Positions 17,312 to 26,400 of a stretch of DNA of 64,000 bases are shown here, one piece after another. Made by a program: the position numbers and the translations under genes. The notes under the pieces were generated by a model. That model did no database searches. It saw only the letters and a program-made list of their open reading frames with translations, and had not been told where the DNA came from. The DNA comes from Rossellomorea sp. SC111 (GTDB taxonomy: Bacteria > Bacillota > Bacilli > Bacillales > Bacillaceae_B), in contig NZ_JANIOC010000001.1 in NCBI RefSeq assembly GCF_024733565.1, forward strand, positions 62,001 through 126,000. The letters run 5' to 3'. The stretch's first letter is position 1, and every line of letters starts with the position of its first letter.

Positions 17312-17563
17312 GTTGATTTCCACTCCAGGTGCTCGCTTTCCGCGTGGCGTGAGTTGAGCCTCCTCGGGCTTTTCCCTGCGGGGTCTCAAGATCCAGCTAC
17401 GGTGGCTAGCCCCTCGAGGTCATAAGCTAAATGGTCCAAGAAGGCAAAAGAACGCCTTCTAAGCCCATTCATCTTATGCTTGTCGGGGCTGAGCAAGCCA
17501 CCTCCGCTTTTCTGGCTTTCCCACGTTTCCCGCAGGAGTCGAGCACCTGCAGCGAGAATCAAC
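17312..17563. repeat. Palindromic repeat (outer element) interrupted by a second repeat
   Basis: Ends are imperfect inverted repeats of about 24 bp: left GTTGATT...AGGTGCTCG, right CGAGCACCT...AATCAAC. A related but collapsed copy lies at 37798-37872. No ORF with an SD inside. The element is split by the ~124-bp repeat at 17390-17513; removing that insert restores the continuous palindrome. Confidence 0.75.
17390..17513 (-). repeat. ~125-bp hairpin repeat, inverted copy, inserted in the outer element
   Basis: Reverse complement of the unit found six times at 44171-44920. Shared landmarks are GATCCAGCT, CCTCGAGGTCATAAG, the CTTATGCTTGTCGG block and the terminal CCGCTTTTCT. The stem segments differ from the other copies but can still largely pair internally. 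Confidence 0.8.
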
Positions 17564-17697
17564 TGTCCAAGCTTAAGTATTTTACTAAAACGGTGTGGCA
17601 GGGTTCTTTACAACCAAATCATTATCTAGTGGTTGTACTGACTGATTATAGCTTATAAACTAATGCTCTTTATCTATACTGTTTTATGTACCATTTA

Positions 17698-17866
17698 GCT
17701 CTGTCAAAATATACTTCTTCAGAGGGTGAAGGGAACTGCGTAGACTCCTACGGAAAACGGGCGTGCCGAGACCCCGGAAGCGAACTGTGCTGAGGAGGCT
17801 TGGCCGAACGTCCGTGGAAAGCGGAGCAGTTCCCTTCACCCTCCCGCACACATTCAATGACAGAGC
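17698..17866. repeat. Palindromic MITE-like element
   Basis: Perfect arms GAGGGTGAAGGGAACTGC (17722-17739) and its complement ending at 17843. They are flanked further out by GCTCTGTCA (17698-17706) and TGACAGAGC (17858-17866). The core (AGACTCCTACGG, GCCGAGACCCC, GAGGAGGCTTGGC) resembles GC-rich intergenic repeats common in Bacillaceae. No coding capacity. Together with 17312-17563 it fills the gene-free stretch 17269-17921. Confidence 0.7.
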
Positions 17867-17921
17867 ATTTACAAATCATAGTCTGTGTAAAAATCACAAC
17901 AATCTATGCCAACAAAGCCAT

Positions 17922-18698
17922 TTATAACCGGATCACTCCAAAGTGAAACTTGGCTGACGGCCGTTTCAACACTTCAAAGCCCATTTCTTCGAATAGGGGT
18001 GATTGATAGTGTTCTTTTAATACGACCCGCTTTTTGGCCACTCTTTTCGCTTCTTCTATTCCTTCTTTTGTAACGCCGGTATAGCTTGCCCATTGTCTGA
18101 TGGGATTGATTCCATGTGAGTCGGTCAATGCTTCTTCAAACATGGGATCAATGTAAACGACGTCGACTGCATCATTCCTGAATTTCTTTAGTTCTTCGAC
18201 AAAATGTCCATTGAGGACGTTTATACGCTTCATGGCCCGATTTAACGCAGGAAGCGGGGAATTCCATTCCTGTAGTCCATGAAGAACGATATGGGCAATG
18301 AATTTATTTGCTTCGATCCCTGTTACCGACCCTGCCTCCCCTACGATATGACTCGCAATGATACTGTCTGAAGCAAGTCCAAGGGTGCAGTCCAGAAAGC
18401 TCATGCCTTCCTTAAGGTCTGCCGCTTCTATGAGTGGATCTTTCTCTCCCCTCATAAGCCTCTTGATTCGAAAGGATGCGGAATTCGGATGGAAAAAGAA
18501 TGGCTCCCCCCTCCCATCCCGCGTATGAAGTTCCAGGCGTTCTTTCCCGATGACGAGGCAGTCCCCATCCGCTTTTTCCATATGGTGACGTATCGATCTT
18601 TTTTCCCTTGGGATATATGGTATAGAAAGGCGATTGGCTGCCTCATGCGCTTTATCTATTACGTTCTGATTGGTTCTTCCACAAGTGGTGACAAACAC
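17922..18698 (-). CDS. ypiP: Class I SAM-dependent methyltransferase, YpiP-like
   Basis: 258-residue methyltransferase-fold protein. SAM-binding motif I reads SFLDCTLGLASDSIIAS (around residue 100), motif II GIEAN, and the DVVYIDPMFEE segment resembles the D-P-P/M-F catalytic loop of N-methyltransferases acting on nucleic acids (RsmJ-like). N-terminal ~50 residues (MFVTTCGRTNQNVI...) form a small extra domain. GTG start at 18698 with AAAGGAGAA SD. In B. subtilis ypiP lies next to yphP (brxA), as here. Substrate unknown, possibly rRNA. Confidence 0.82.
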   Translation of the reverse strand: MFVTTCGRTNQNVIDKAHEAANRLSIPYIPREKRSIRHHMEKADGDCLVIGKERLELHTRDGRGEPFFFHPNSASFRIKRLMRGEKDPLIEAADLKEGMSFLDCTLGLASDSIIASHIVGEAGSVTGIEANKFIAHIVLHGLQEWNSPLPALNRAMKRINVLNGHFVEELKKFRNDAVDVVYIDPMFEEALTDSHGINPIRQWASYTGVTKEGIEEAKRVAKKRVVLKEHYQSPLFEEMGFEVLKRPSAKFHFGVIRL

Positions 18699-18754
18699 GT
18701 TAGTGATTCTCCTTTGGATATTCGTTTTCTATCATCTTTTCATTATCCTACCAC

Positions 18755-18792
18755 AAAAAAAGAGCGGATGACTCTGTCATCCGCTCTTTTTT
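18755..18792 (-). terminator. Intrinsic terminator of brxA
   Basis: AAAAAAGAGCGGATGAC / GTCATCCGCTCTTTTTT, 17-bp perfect stem with 3-nt loop. Confidence 0.9.
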
Positions 18793-18801
18793 GATGGACT
18801 G

Positions 18802-19236
18802 TTAGCAGTTTTCATTAAATGCCGTCACCAGATTTGAAATAATGGAAGAAATGTCGTGATCTTCAATTTCTTCCCTGGGGATAAAGTGAACGACCTTGTT
18901 TCCTTTAAGCAAAGCCATGGATGGAGAAGAAGGCTCGTAACCGTCGAAGTATTCCCTCATCTTGGCAGTCGCTTCTTTGTCCTGTCCTGCAAAAACCGTT
19001 ACAAGATGGTCAGGGGTCTTATCGTTATTCATGACGGATTGAGTGGCAGCGGGACGTGCTAGTCCTGCTGCACATCCGCAAACAGAGTTAACGACAACGA
19101 GGGCCGTTCCTTCTGTGTTTTCCATGAAATTCTCGACTTCCTCTTCTGTACCAAGTTCTTTAAACCCTGCTTGCGTTAATTCTTGCCTCATCGGTGTAAC
19201 CAACTGTTTCATATATTCTTCATATGCCATAGACAT
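18802..19236 (-). CDS. brxA: Bacilliredoxin BrxA (YphP)
   Basis: 144-residue thioredoxin-fold bacilliredoxin of the DUF1094 family. The redox motif is VNSVCGCAAGLARP (Cys-Gly-Cys, about residues 53-55). BrxA/BrxB remove bacillithiol from S-bacillithiolated proteins after oxidative stress. The PSMALLKGNKVVHFIPRE segment carries the cis-Pro region. Start ATG at 19236 has AGGAAGGG upstream. It is followed upstream by ypgR in the same direction; the B. subtilis neighbour ilvD is absent. Confidence 0.93.
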   Translation of the reverse strand: MSMAYEEYMKQLVTPMRQELTQAGFKELGTEEEVENFMENTEGTALVVVNSVCGCAAGLARPAATQSVMNNDKTPDHLVTVFAGQDKEATAKMREYFDGYEPSSPSMALLKGNKVVHFIPREEIEDHDISSIISNLVTAFNENC

Positions 19237-19257
19237 GCATAATCAATCCCTTCCTGT

Positions 19258-20385
19258 TTATTGATGACGTGCTTCAGTCATCTGTTTCCATACCGATCCT
19301 TTTGCTTCTTCGCCGCCTTCGATTCGCTCAATGGCCATTTTCACCTGAAGTTTCACTTCGAATTCAGGGTCATTTTCCGCCTCTTTTAACCCTGGCAAGG
19401 CAGATTCATCACCGACTTCATAAAGGAACATGGCCGCGCGCCATCTGACCAGTTTACTCTTATCCTTTAAGGCATCAATCATTTCCGGTACGGCACCTGC
19501 AAATCCCAGATCAGAAAGACAGTCACCGGCCGTCCTTCTCACGGTTACGGACCTATCATGCAGTCCCTTGTACAACAAAGGAAGGACTCTTTCATCTTCA
19601 ATCATTCCAAGGTACACAACGGCTAATCGGCGGATCGATACTTTCTCGTCCTCGAGCGCTTTCTGAAGTAGAGGTAAGTCTGCCAAGGTAGGATCCTCCA
19701 TCGCATCCAGTTTCTGATACCTGGTTTCCCATTCCGGTGCTTCAAAGTCTTCGGCGGTCACCTTTTGCTTTTTCTTATAAATGAGTGGTCCCTTGGCATC
19801 GGTTGTTCCCTGTGCTTCTTCGACAAGCTTTGAAAGTCTTTCAGAAGGATAGGCTGCCACTAATTCTTCCGTCACGTCGCTTCCGATCTCATCCAGATCA
19901 CCGTACCGGATGCCATAATCTTTCCACTTTCTAAGGAGGACGACATTATCGCCCTCTTTTTGTGCCTGACCAACCGCTTCAAGGAATGAAGAAGACAGGG
20001 AAAAACGCTTTTCCTGTTCCCCATCTGTCACCTTTACTTGCATCGGAATTCCTTTGAACATCTGTACACTGACATTCACTTCACCAAAATGTTCCTCCAT
20101 GGGGGATTCCGTTTCTTCATTATCTGTATCTTCACCGAATGCTTTTCGCACCTGTGGCAGAAGCTCCTGCCAATCGAATTTAGCATTCCGTTCGACGGCA
20201 AGGAAGTCGGCAACATGGTATACCCCTTTAACACCTTCGATGGCCAAGATCTCTTTGATGACGGGAGGAGCCCCCTCCGCTTCATCTTTTTTATAATTGT
20301 TGCTCTTCCCGGCCTTCATTTCCTGATCGAGAAGAACTTTCATCGTATTCGGACTTGGAGTAGGTTCAATTGATACGATCCTCAA
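19258..20385 (-). CDS. ypgR: YpgR/CvfC-like protein: Nfu N-terminal domain plus HEAT repeats
   Basis: 375-residue protein. Residues ~1-85 form an Nfu/NifU N-terminal domain (RIVSIEPTPSPNTMKVLL... VYHVADFLAVERNA). A linker domain follows, and the C-terminal ~150 residues are HEAT-like repeats (RRLAVVYLGMIEDERVLPLL, TVRRTAGDCLSDLGFA, VRWRAAMFLYEVGD). The family includes S. aureus virulence factor CvfC. The TTG at 20385 follows AAAGGGG by 8 nt and matches the family N-terminus; the ATG 10 codons upstream lacks an SD. Likely a cytoplasmic scaffold; Fe-S involvement is inference. Confidence 0.87.
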   Translation of the reverse strand: MRIVSIEPTPSPNTMKVLLDQEMKAGKSNNYKKDEAEGAPPVIKEILAIEGVKGVYHVADFLAVERNAKFDWQELLPQVRKAFGEDTDNEETESPMEEHFGEVNVSVQMFKGIPMQVKVTDGEQEKRFSLSSSFLEAVGQAQKEGDNVVLLRKWKDYGIRYGDLDEIGSDVTEELVAAYPSERLSKLVEEAQGTTDAKGPLIYKKKQKVTAEDFEAPEWETRYQKLDAMEDPTLADLPLLQKALEDEKVSIRRLAVVYLGMIEDERVLPLLYKGLHDRSVTVRRTAGDCLSDLGFAGAVPEMIDALKDKSKLVRWRAAMFLYEVGDESALPGLKEAENDPEFEVKLQVKMAIERIEGGEEAKGSVWKQMTEARHQ

Positions 20386-20463
20386 GATTGTTACCCCTTT
20401 CTCTAAACAGTTCATTTACCTTCCATTTTAACACAGTATCCCTTTTGCCTTAAAGAAAGAGAC

Positions 20464-22350
20464 TTATTCGGCATATTCAGAGAGATAGGTCCACCTCTCA
20501 ATGAGCCTTTCCAGTTCTTCGTTAAGCTTTTCACTTTCCTCCATCAACTCTTGAGCCCGTTCGAAGTTGCTGCCGACTTTTTGGAGCTCGGCATCCGTCT
20601 CCTCTATTTTCGCTTCAATGCCTGCCATCTTATCTTCCATTTCATCCCACTCTCTTTTTTCCATATAAGAGAGCCTTTTTTTCTCTTTCTCCTTCACTTC
20701 TTTAACAGGGACTGGTTCCTTCATTGAATCTGTCAGCTGCTTCTTATTTAAAGCTTCACTCTTCTCCAGATACTCAGTATATTCCCCGTAATAGAAATCG
20801 ATCTGAGCGTCCCCATTGAATATTAACAGCTGATCAGCCGTTTTATCCAGAAAGTACCGGTCATGGGAAACAGTGATCACGACACCGGAAAATTCATTGA
20901 TATAATCCTCAAGCACTGTCAAGGTTTCTGTGTCTAAGTCGTTGGTAGGCTCATCCAGCAGAAGGACGTTTGGTTTTGACATTAATAGTTTCAGCAGGAA
21001 GAGCCTTCGTTTTTCACCGCCGGAAAGCTTTCGGATCAATGTCCCGTGGGTGCTCATTGGAAAAAGGAATCTCTCGAGCATGGATGTAACAGAAACTTGT
21101 TCTCCCTTATCTGTGGTTATATACTCTCCCGCTTCTCTTATATATTCAATCATTCTCATATTTTCATCCAGTTCTTCATGACCCTGGGTATAGTAGGCAA
21201 TCTTGACGGTCTGTCCCTTGACCAATTCTCCTTTTGTCAGCTCATCGGTTCCTGCAAGGAGATTTAGGAAGGTTGATTTTCCGCTACCGTTTTTCCCTAC
21301 TATTCCGATACGGTCTTTAGGCTTGATCAGAAAGGAGAATTCGTTTAATATTTGCTTGTCTTCAAATCGTTTTGACGCACTCTTGAACTCATACACCTGC
21401 TTGCCTAAGCGATTTCCTCCAATCGCCATATCTACTTGTCCATTGGAAGAGCCGGATGACATAGTATCTTCCAGGTGTTCGAATCGCTGGATACGGGCCT
21501 TTTGTTTAGTAGTCCGTGCTTTTGCTCCCCTTCTCATCCACGCAAGCTCTCTCCGGTAGAGATTTTGCTGTTTTTCGGATAATTGGCGTTCCACTTCTTC
21601 ACGTGAAGCTTTGGCTTCAATAAAGGAAGCATAATTCCCTTTATAGGCATACAGGCTGCCTCCATCCAATTCAAAGATGCGATTTGTCACTCTATCCAGG
21701 AAATACCGGTCATGTGTCACGAGTAACACTGATCCGTTATATTTCCCCAAATAGTCCTCCAGCCACTTGATGGACTGATAGTCCAAATGGTTGGTCGGTT
21801 CATCCAGAATAAGCAAGTCCGGAGTTTCAATGAGGACCGCTGCCAGTGCCACTCTCTTCTTTTGTCCACCGGATAATTCATTCATCTTCTTCCCGAAATC
21901 GTGGATGCCGAGTTTTGTTAAGATGGCTTTAGCATTTGCACTTGCATCCCAGGCATTGAGAAGATCCATTTGCTTTTGGGCCTCAAATAATTCATCTTGT
22001 ACCCTTGGACTTTCCGGGTTCTCCTCCATCTCCATGAGAACCGTTTCATAGTTTCTCATCGCCTGGATGATCTTCGCTTCTCCGCGGAATACTTGTTGAA
22101 GCACGTTCAATTCCCCATCAAATGCGGGTTCCTGTTGGAGATAGGCAATATGATAGTCGTTCGGTTTTGAAAGCTCACCGGTATCATATTCTTCCATTCC
22201 TGCAATCAGTTTCAACAGGCTTGATTTACCTGTACCGTTCACTCCGATCAGTCCGACTCTCTCCTTCTCGGTAATGGAAAAGGATATATCTTTAAACAGT
22301 GTTTTCTCTCCATAGGTTTTGGAAATATTCTCAGCTGTTAACATTCTCAT
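20464..22350 (-). CDS. yfmR: ABC-F ribosome-associated ATPase, YfmR-like
   Basis: 628-residue soluble ABC-F protein with two ATPase domains and no membrane spans. Domain 1: Walker A GVNGTGKSS, signature LSGGQKKR, Walker B LLILDEPTNHLD. Domain 2: Walker A GKNGSGKST, LSGGEKRR, LLLDEPTNDLD. The linker has the RRELAWMRRGAKARTTKQKAR motif, and a charged coiled-coil C-terminus follows (about 545-628), as in Uup/YfmR. YfmR helps ribosomes at difficult peptide-bond sequences alongside EF-P. ATG at 22350 overlaps the ypgQ stop (ATGA); an ATG two codons later is also possible. Confidence 0.88.
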   Translation of the reverse strand: MRMLTAENISKTYGEKTLFKDISFSITEKERVGLIGVNGTGKSSLLKLIAGMEEYDTGELSKPNDYHIAYLQQEPAFDGELNVLQQVFRGEAKIIQAMRNYETVLMEMEENPESPRVQDELFEAQKQMDLLNAWDASANAKAILTKLGIHDFGKKMNELSGGQKKRVALAAVLIETPDLLILDEPTNHLDYQSIKWLEDYLGKYNGSVLLVTHDRYFLDRVTNRIFELDGGSLYAYKGNYASFIEAKASREEVERQLSEKQQNLYRRELAWMRRGAKARTTKQKARIQRFEHLEDTMSSGSSNGQVDMAIGGNRLGKQVYEFKSASKRFEDKQILNEFSFLIKPKDRIGIVGKNGSGKSTFLNLLAGTDELTKGELVKGQTVKIAYYTQGHEELDENMRMIEYIREAGEYITTDKGEQVSVTSMLERFLFPMSTHGTLIRKLSGGEKRRLFLLKLLMSKPNVLLLDEPTNDLDTETLTVLEDYINEFSGVVITVSHDRYFLDKTADQLLIFNGDAQIDFYYGEYTEYLEKSEALNKKQLTDSMKEPVPVKEVKEKEKKRLSYMEKREWDEMEDKMAGIEAKIEETDAELQKVGSNFERAQELMEESEKLNEELERLIERWTYLSEYAE

Positions 22351-22991
22351 TCTTGACCAGTCCATTCTTTATTGAATTGCTCTAGGAACCGGAGCATGAA
22401 GTCATGGCGTTCTTCTGCCAAAATCCTGCCGGTTTCCGTGCACATTAAATCTTTCAATTTCAGTAATTTTTCGTGAAAATGATGGATGCTGGAGCTATCC
22501 CCATTTCTGTATTCCTCTAAGGTCATGTGTTCCCTCACTTGAAAATCAGGGTCATACATCGCTCTGCCTTTCCTGCCCCCATATGCAAATGTCCTGGCGA
22601 TGCCGATCGCCCCGATGGCATCAAGGCGATCGGCGTCCCGGACGATTTTCGCCTCTATCGTAGTCAATTCCGCTTCATGGCCACCTTTATACGAGATGGA
22701 ATAGATGATCGCCTTCAGTAACGCCTTTTCATTTTCGTTGAGTGTGAGATGCGTTAGGATATGATCCAGTTTTTTCTTTCCTTCTTCTTCGCTTACGAAT
22801 TTCTCGTCCGGCACATCGTGAAGCAGTGCCGCAAGCTCAATGATATAAGTACGGGAAATCTGCTCACTTCCTGCGATTCTAAGAGCCTGTTTCCTCACTC
22901 GATCTAAATGATACCAATCATGTCCGGTTGATTCACCTATGTACTCTTGTTTTAAATAGTCTATTACTCTGTCCAGCTCTTTACGCTCCAC
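22347..22991 (-). CDS. ypgQ: HD-domain phosphohydrolase YpgQ
   Basis: 214-residue HD-superfamily hydrolase. Metal ligands are visible as H in GHDWYHLDRVRK, the HD pair in AALLHDVPDEKF, and D in VRDADRLDAIGAIGIARTF. B. subtilis YpgQ has been described as a nucleotide pyrophosphohydrolase. GTG start at 22991, SD AGAAGGTGG. Overlaps and is co-translated with the downstream yfmR, whereas in B. subtilis ypgQ sits beside ypgR. Confidence 0.9.
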   Translation of the reverse strand: MERKELDRVIDYLKQEYIGESTGHDWYHLDRVRKQALRIAGSEQISRTYIIELAALLHDVPDEKFVSEEEGKKKLDHILTHLTLNENEKALLKAIIYSISYKGGHEAELTTIEAKIVRDADRLDAIGAIGIARTFAYGGRKGRAMYDPDFQVREHMTLEEYRNGDSSSIHHFHEKLLKLKDLMCTETGRILAEERHDFMLRFLEQFNKEWTGQE

Positions 22992-23040
22992 ATATCCACC
23001 TTCTCTTCCATTGTACCAAATGATGTTCTACTTTCAGAAT

Positions 23041-23082
23041 AAAAAGGAGTGGATGCCTGAATCTACACATCACTCCTTTTTG
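23041..23082 (-). terminator. Intrinsic terminator of the second DegV gene
   Basis: AAAAAGGAGTG...CACTCCTTTTT hairpin at the minus-strand 3' end of the DegV gene. Confidence 0.8.
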
Positions 23083-23088
23083 ATTTTT

Positions 23089-23946
23089 TCATTTACTTTC
23101 TGAAAACCAGCTTATACCGATTGTGTTTTCGCCAGCATGTACACCGATCACTGCCCCCAGGGGATATGCCCCAAATTCAATTTCAGGATAAGCTTGTCTT
23201 AGCTGTTCCATCCATTCCAAAGCATCCTCCCGATTTAATCCGTGTAATACAGATACTTTCCCTATGTTCCTATTTGCGAGAGCGAGATCCAACTGGTGAC
23301 TCATGCTGACGAAGCCTTTTTTTATGCTTCTTACCTTGTCCTCCACTTTAAGTTTACCATCTTCAATGGAAAGCATGGGCTTTATCTTCAGGACGCTTCC
23401 CAGAAAAAAGGATAGACCGCCCATCCTCCCGCTTTTATGTAGCTGTTCCAGGCTCCCTACCATGACATACGTCTCACAGGAGTTGATTCTTTCTTCAATC
23501 GCTTCTTTTATCTGACACGGATCTTTTCCTTCCTCAGATAAACGTTGACCGTACTGAATCAGTTCTGTCAGCGGATTGGAGAGGATCTTCGAATCAATGC
23601 AGCGAATATTCGGAATGGTGTCCTTCAGGAGTTCCGCAGCCTGATAAGCAGACGAAAAGGTCCCGCTGAAATGAGACGAAACATGGATGGAGAAGATATA
23701 GTCATAGTCCCTTGACAGTTGTTCGAATAATACCTTAAACTTGCCGATTGAAGGCTGGGAGGTTTTCACTTCCACCTTTTCGTTCCTTAATTTAGCGAAT
23801 AATTCTTCAGGTGACAGGTCGACGCCGTCCATATACTCCTTCTCTCCGAACAGGATGCTCATCGGAACAACATAGATGTCATTTTCACCATTACCCGATT
23901 GATTTGGAACATATGCAGTACTATCTGTTACCCAAGCTATTCTCAT
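23089..23946 (-). CDS. DegV-family fatty-acid-binding protein (second copy)
   Basis: 285-residue DegV/FakB-fold protein, divergent from the copy at 11256. IAWVTDSTAYVP, the KTSQPSIGKF loop, SIHVSSHFSGTFSSAYQ and the C-terminal GVHAGENTIGISW define the family. GSLEQLHKSGRMGGLSFFLG corresponds to the lid region. AAAGGGGAA SD. Single-gene unit with its own terminator. Probably presents a different class of fatty acid than the other copy; this is inference. Confidence 0.9.
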   Translation of the reverse strand: MRIAWVTDSTAYVPNQSGNGENDIYVVPMSILFGEKEYMDGVDLSPEELFAKLRNEKVEVKTSQPSIGKFKVLFEQLSRDYDYIFSIHVSSHFSGTFSSAYQAAELLKDTIPNIRCIDSKILSNPLTELIQYGQRLSEEGKDPCQIKEAIEERINSCETYVMVGSLEQLHKSGRMGGLSFFLGSVLKIKPMLSIEDGKLKVEDKVRSIKKGFVSMSHQLDLALANRNIGKVSVLHGLNREDALEWMEQLRQAYPEIEFGAYPLGAVIGVHAGENTIGISWFSESK

Positions 23947-23989
23947 GAAAAATTCCCCTTTTTTCTATTTATATGAGCTCCCTTTGGTA

Positions 23990-24487
23990 CTATACGTCCC
24001 TTTGATCCAGTTGCTTCAATGTGTCTACAGAGAACGATATCATCTGTAATACATCATCGACCATTTCCTCCGTAATCACCCGATTGAAGGATAAGATTCC
24101 CTCATATGAGGTCGGTTTAACGGAGGACTTCACTTCTTTCCATTCCCAGTGTTTATCTTCCCCCCAGGCTTCTTCAAGGATCTCCATATGACGTTGAAGT
24201 TTTTCATCGCCTTTATAGACGACGAGGATGTCCGCTCCCGCCGTATTCTTTTCAGTCATCATCTTTCTTTCTGCCAGGAAATGTCCCATATCCGCCTTCA
24301 GATGAAACTCGATTGAAAGTGATTTTTTATATGGGAGGCAATAATGAATTTGATAACAGCGCTCATAATGAGCAAAATCAAACAAATCCTTCCGATCAAG
24401 TATCTGAATATCCCCTGTCAAGTCAAGATCGTAGACTGCTCCTTCAAAGATGACCTTTAAATTATCAAATGCTGTCGGGTCAAACAT
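23990..24487 (-). CDS. Conserved-looking hypothetical protein beside fhs
   Basis: 165-residue soluble protein, not recognised. No signal peptide or membrane segment. Visible features: MFDPTAFDNLKVIFEGAVYDLDL at the N-terminus, a QIHYCLPYKKSLSIEF core and an acidic C-terminus. The alternating hydrophobic pattern suggests an alpha/beta domain. AAGGAGGGG SD 6 nt before the ATG at 24487. It lies 28 nt downstream of fhs in the same direction, so it is probably co-transcribed with it. Confidence 0.7.
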   Translation of the reverse strand: MFDPTAFDNLKVIFEGAVYDLDLTGDIQILDRKDLFDFAHYERCYQIHYCLPYKKSLSIEFHLKADMGHFLAERKMMTEKNTAGADILVVYKGDEKLQRHMEILEEAWGEDKHWEWKEVKSSVKPTSYEGILSFNRVITEEMVDDVLQMISFSVDTLKQLDQRDV

Positions 24488-24515
24488 CTTCACCCCTCCT
24501 TTCCATCACTCATCT

Positions 24516-26207
24516 TTAAAACAGTCCGATTGCCCTGCCTTCTTCATCTACATCCATACCGAACGCAGCCGGTTTTTTCGGCAGTCCGGGCATCGTCATG
24601 ACTTCTCCCGTCAAAGCAACGATGAAGCCGGCTCCGATCTTAGGCTTCAGTTCGCGTATCGTGATGGTGAAATTCTCCGGTCGGCCAAGTTTTGCCGGGT
24701 CATCAGAGAGGGAGTATTGCGTCTTGGCCATACAGATCGGGAGAACGCCCCAGCCACGAGTTTCAAACTCTTCCAATTGTCTTCTTGCTTTGACCGTGTA
24801 CTCTACCCCGCTTGCGCCATATACTTTCTTGGCTATAGTGTCAATTTTCGATTGCAGGGAATCCGACAGCTCATAAAGGGGGGAGAATTCCTTATTATTT
24901 CCTTCTATCTCATCTAAAACCTTCTCTGCTAAATCGATTCCTCCTTCTCCGCCTTTAGCCCATACATCGGTTAATGAAACCTTTTTATTCTGGTTTTCAC
25001 ACCACTTGATCAAGGCATCGATTTCATGGTCACTGTCTGTTGCGAACCTGTTGATGGCAATGACATATGGAACATTGAAGTGCTCGAGGGTCTCCATATG
25101 CTTCTTCAGATTGGATAATCCTTTTTCCAGGGCCGGAAGGTTTTCTGTTTGAAGGTCGTCTTTCGACTGGCCTCCATGCATTTTCAAGGCACGGATGGTG
25201 GCAACCAGAACAACGGCATCTGGAGATTTACCTGCAGCACGGGACTTGATATTCAGGAATTTTTCCGCTCCTAAATCTGCCCCGAACCCGGATTCTGTCA
25301 CCACATAATCTGCAAGCTTCAAAGCCGTTTTCGTCGCCATGACACTATTGCAGCCGTGAGCTATATTGGCAAACGGACCTCCGTGGATAAGAGCAGGCGA
25401 ATGCTCGATCGTCTGGACGAGATTGGGTTTGAGTGCATCCTTCAACAATAACGTCAGTGCGCCTTCCACACCGAGATCATCGACGGTCACCGGGTGTTTT
25501 AACCTGTTATAGGCGACGACCATCTGACCGAGCCTACTTCTTAATTCTCCGATACTCTGAGATAGACAGAGCACAGCCATGATTTCAGACGCTACTGAGA
25601 TATCAAATCCGTCTTCCCGTGGAACCCCCTGTACGGGTCCGCCCAATCCAATGATGATTTGGCGAAGGGAACGATCATTCATATCAATCGAACGTTTCCA
25701 TACCACTCTTCTTTGATCGATATTCAATTCATTACCTTGATGGATATGATTATCCACCAAGGCAGCCAGGGCATTATTGGCTGTAGAAATGGCATGGATA
25801 TCACCAGTGAAGTGGAGGTTAATGTCCTCCATGGGAAGCACTTGTGAATAACCGCCCCCTGTTGCTCCCCCTTTGATTCCCATCGTCGGTCCCAGGGAAG
25901 GCTCCCTCATGGCAATGATGGTGTCTTTATTTAATCGGTTCAAAGCATCCCCAAGCCCCACTGTTACGGTAGACTTCCCTTCACCTGCAGGCGTTGGATT
26001 GATCGATGTTACCAGGATTAATTTCCCCTGTGGATGGTCTTTCAGTTTATGTATCGCTTCGAAGGATATCTTTCCTTTGTACTTGCCGTAAAGCTCCACG
26101 TCATCTTCAGTGAGTCCGATTTTTTTAGCAATGTCCACGATCGGCAGTAATGTTGATTGTTGAGCTAATTCAATATCTGATAATACCTTTTTCTTTATTG
26201 TAGTCAT
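24516..26207 (-). CDS. fhs: Formate-tetrahydrofolate ligase
   Basis: 563-residue enzyme making 10-formyl-tetrahydrofolate from formate, THF and ATP. ATP-binding loop [40 protein letters not shown]; VRKxxD-type [16 protein letters not shown]; and [10 protein letters not shown] near the C-terminus are conserved. Length is family-typical (~560). SD AGAGGGTGA. It feeds one-carbon units to purine and formyl-Met synthesis. The gene is missing from B. subtilis 168, so this is a lineage-specific addition to the otherwise shared order. Confidence 0.97.
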   Translation of the reverse strand: MTTIKKKVLSDIELAQQSTLLPIVDIAKKIGLTEDDVELYGKYKGKISFEAIHKLKDHPQGKLILVTSINPTPAGEGKSTVTVGLGDALNRLNKDTIIAMREPSLGPTMGIKGGATGGGYSQVLPMEDINLHFTGDIHAISTANNALAALVDNHIHQGNELNIDQRRVVWKRSIDMNDRSLRQIIIGLGGPVQGVPREDGFDISVASEIMAVLCLSQSIGELRSRLGQMVVAYNRLKHPVTVDDLGVEGALTLLLKDALKPNLVQTIEHSPALIHGGPFANIAHGCNSVMATKTALKLADYVVTESGFGADLGAEKFLNIKSRAAGKSPDAVVLVATIRALKMHGGQSKDDLQTENLPALEKGLSNLKKHMETLEHFNVPYVIAINRFATDSDHEIDALIKWCENQNKKVSLTDVWAKGGEGGIDLAEKVLDEIEGNNKEFSPLYELSDSLQSKIDTIAKKVYGASGVEYTVKARRQLEEFETRGWGVLPICMAKTQYSLSDDPAKLGRPENFTITIRELKPKIGAGFIVALTGEVMTMPGLPKKPAAFGMDVDEEGRAIGLF

Positions 26208-26356
26208 GGAAGTTCACCCTCTTAGCTTCAAATTTAGAGTAGCTTGCCTTTTTCTATTGTATCTTTATTTTACACTATAAATGAATACTTTTGCTCTTCT
26301 CTCCTGACCTATCTCCTCCGTATCCACCCCAAACGATGGTAATGATGGGGAATAGC

Positions 26357-26400
26357 AAAACATGATCGATTCTCAGAAGGATGAGAATCGATCATGTTTT
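26357..26400 (-). terminator. Intrinsic terminator of the methyltransferase gene
   Basis: 19-bp perfect stem AAAACATGATCGATTCTCA with its complement, 6-nt loop, overlapping the stop codon of the gene at 26399. Confidence 0.85.
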
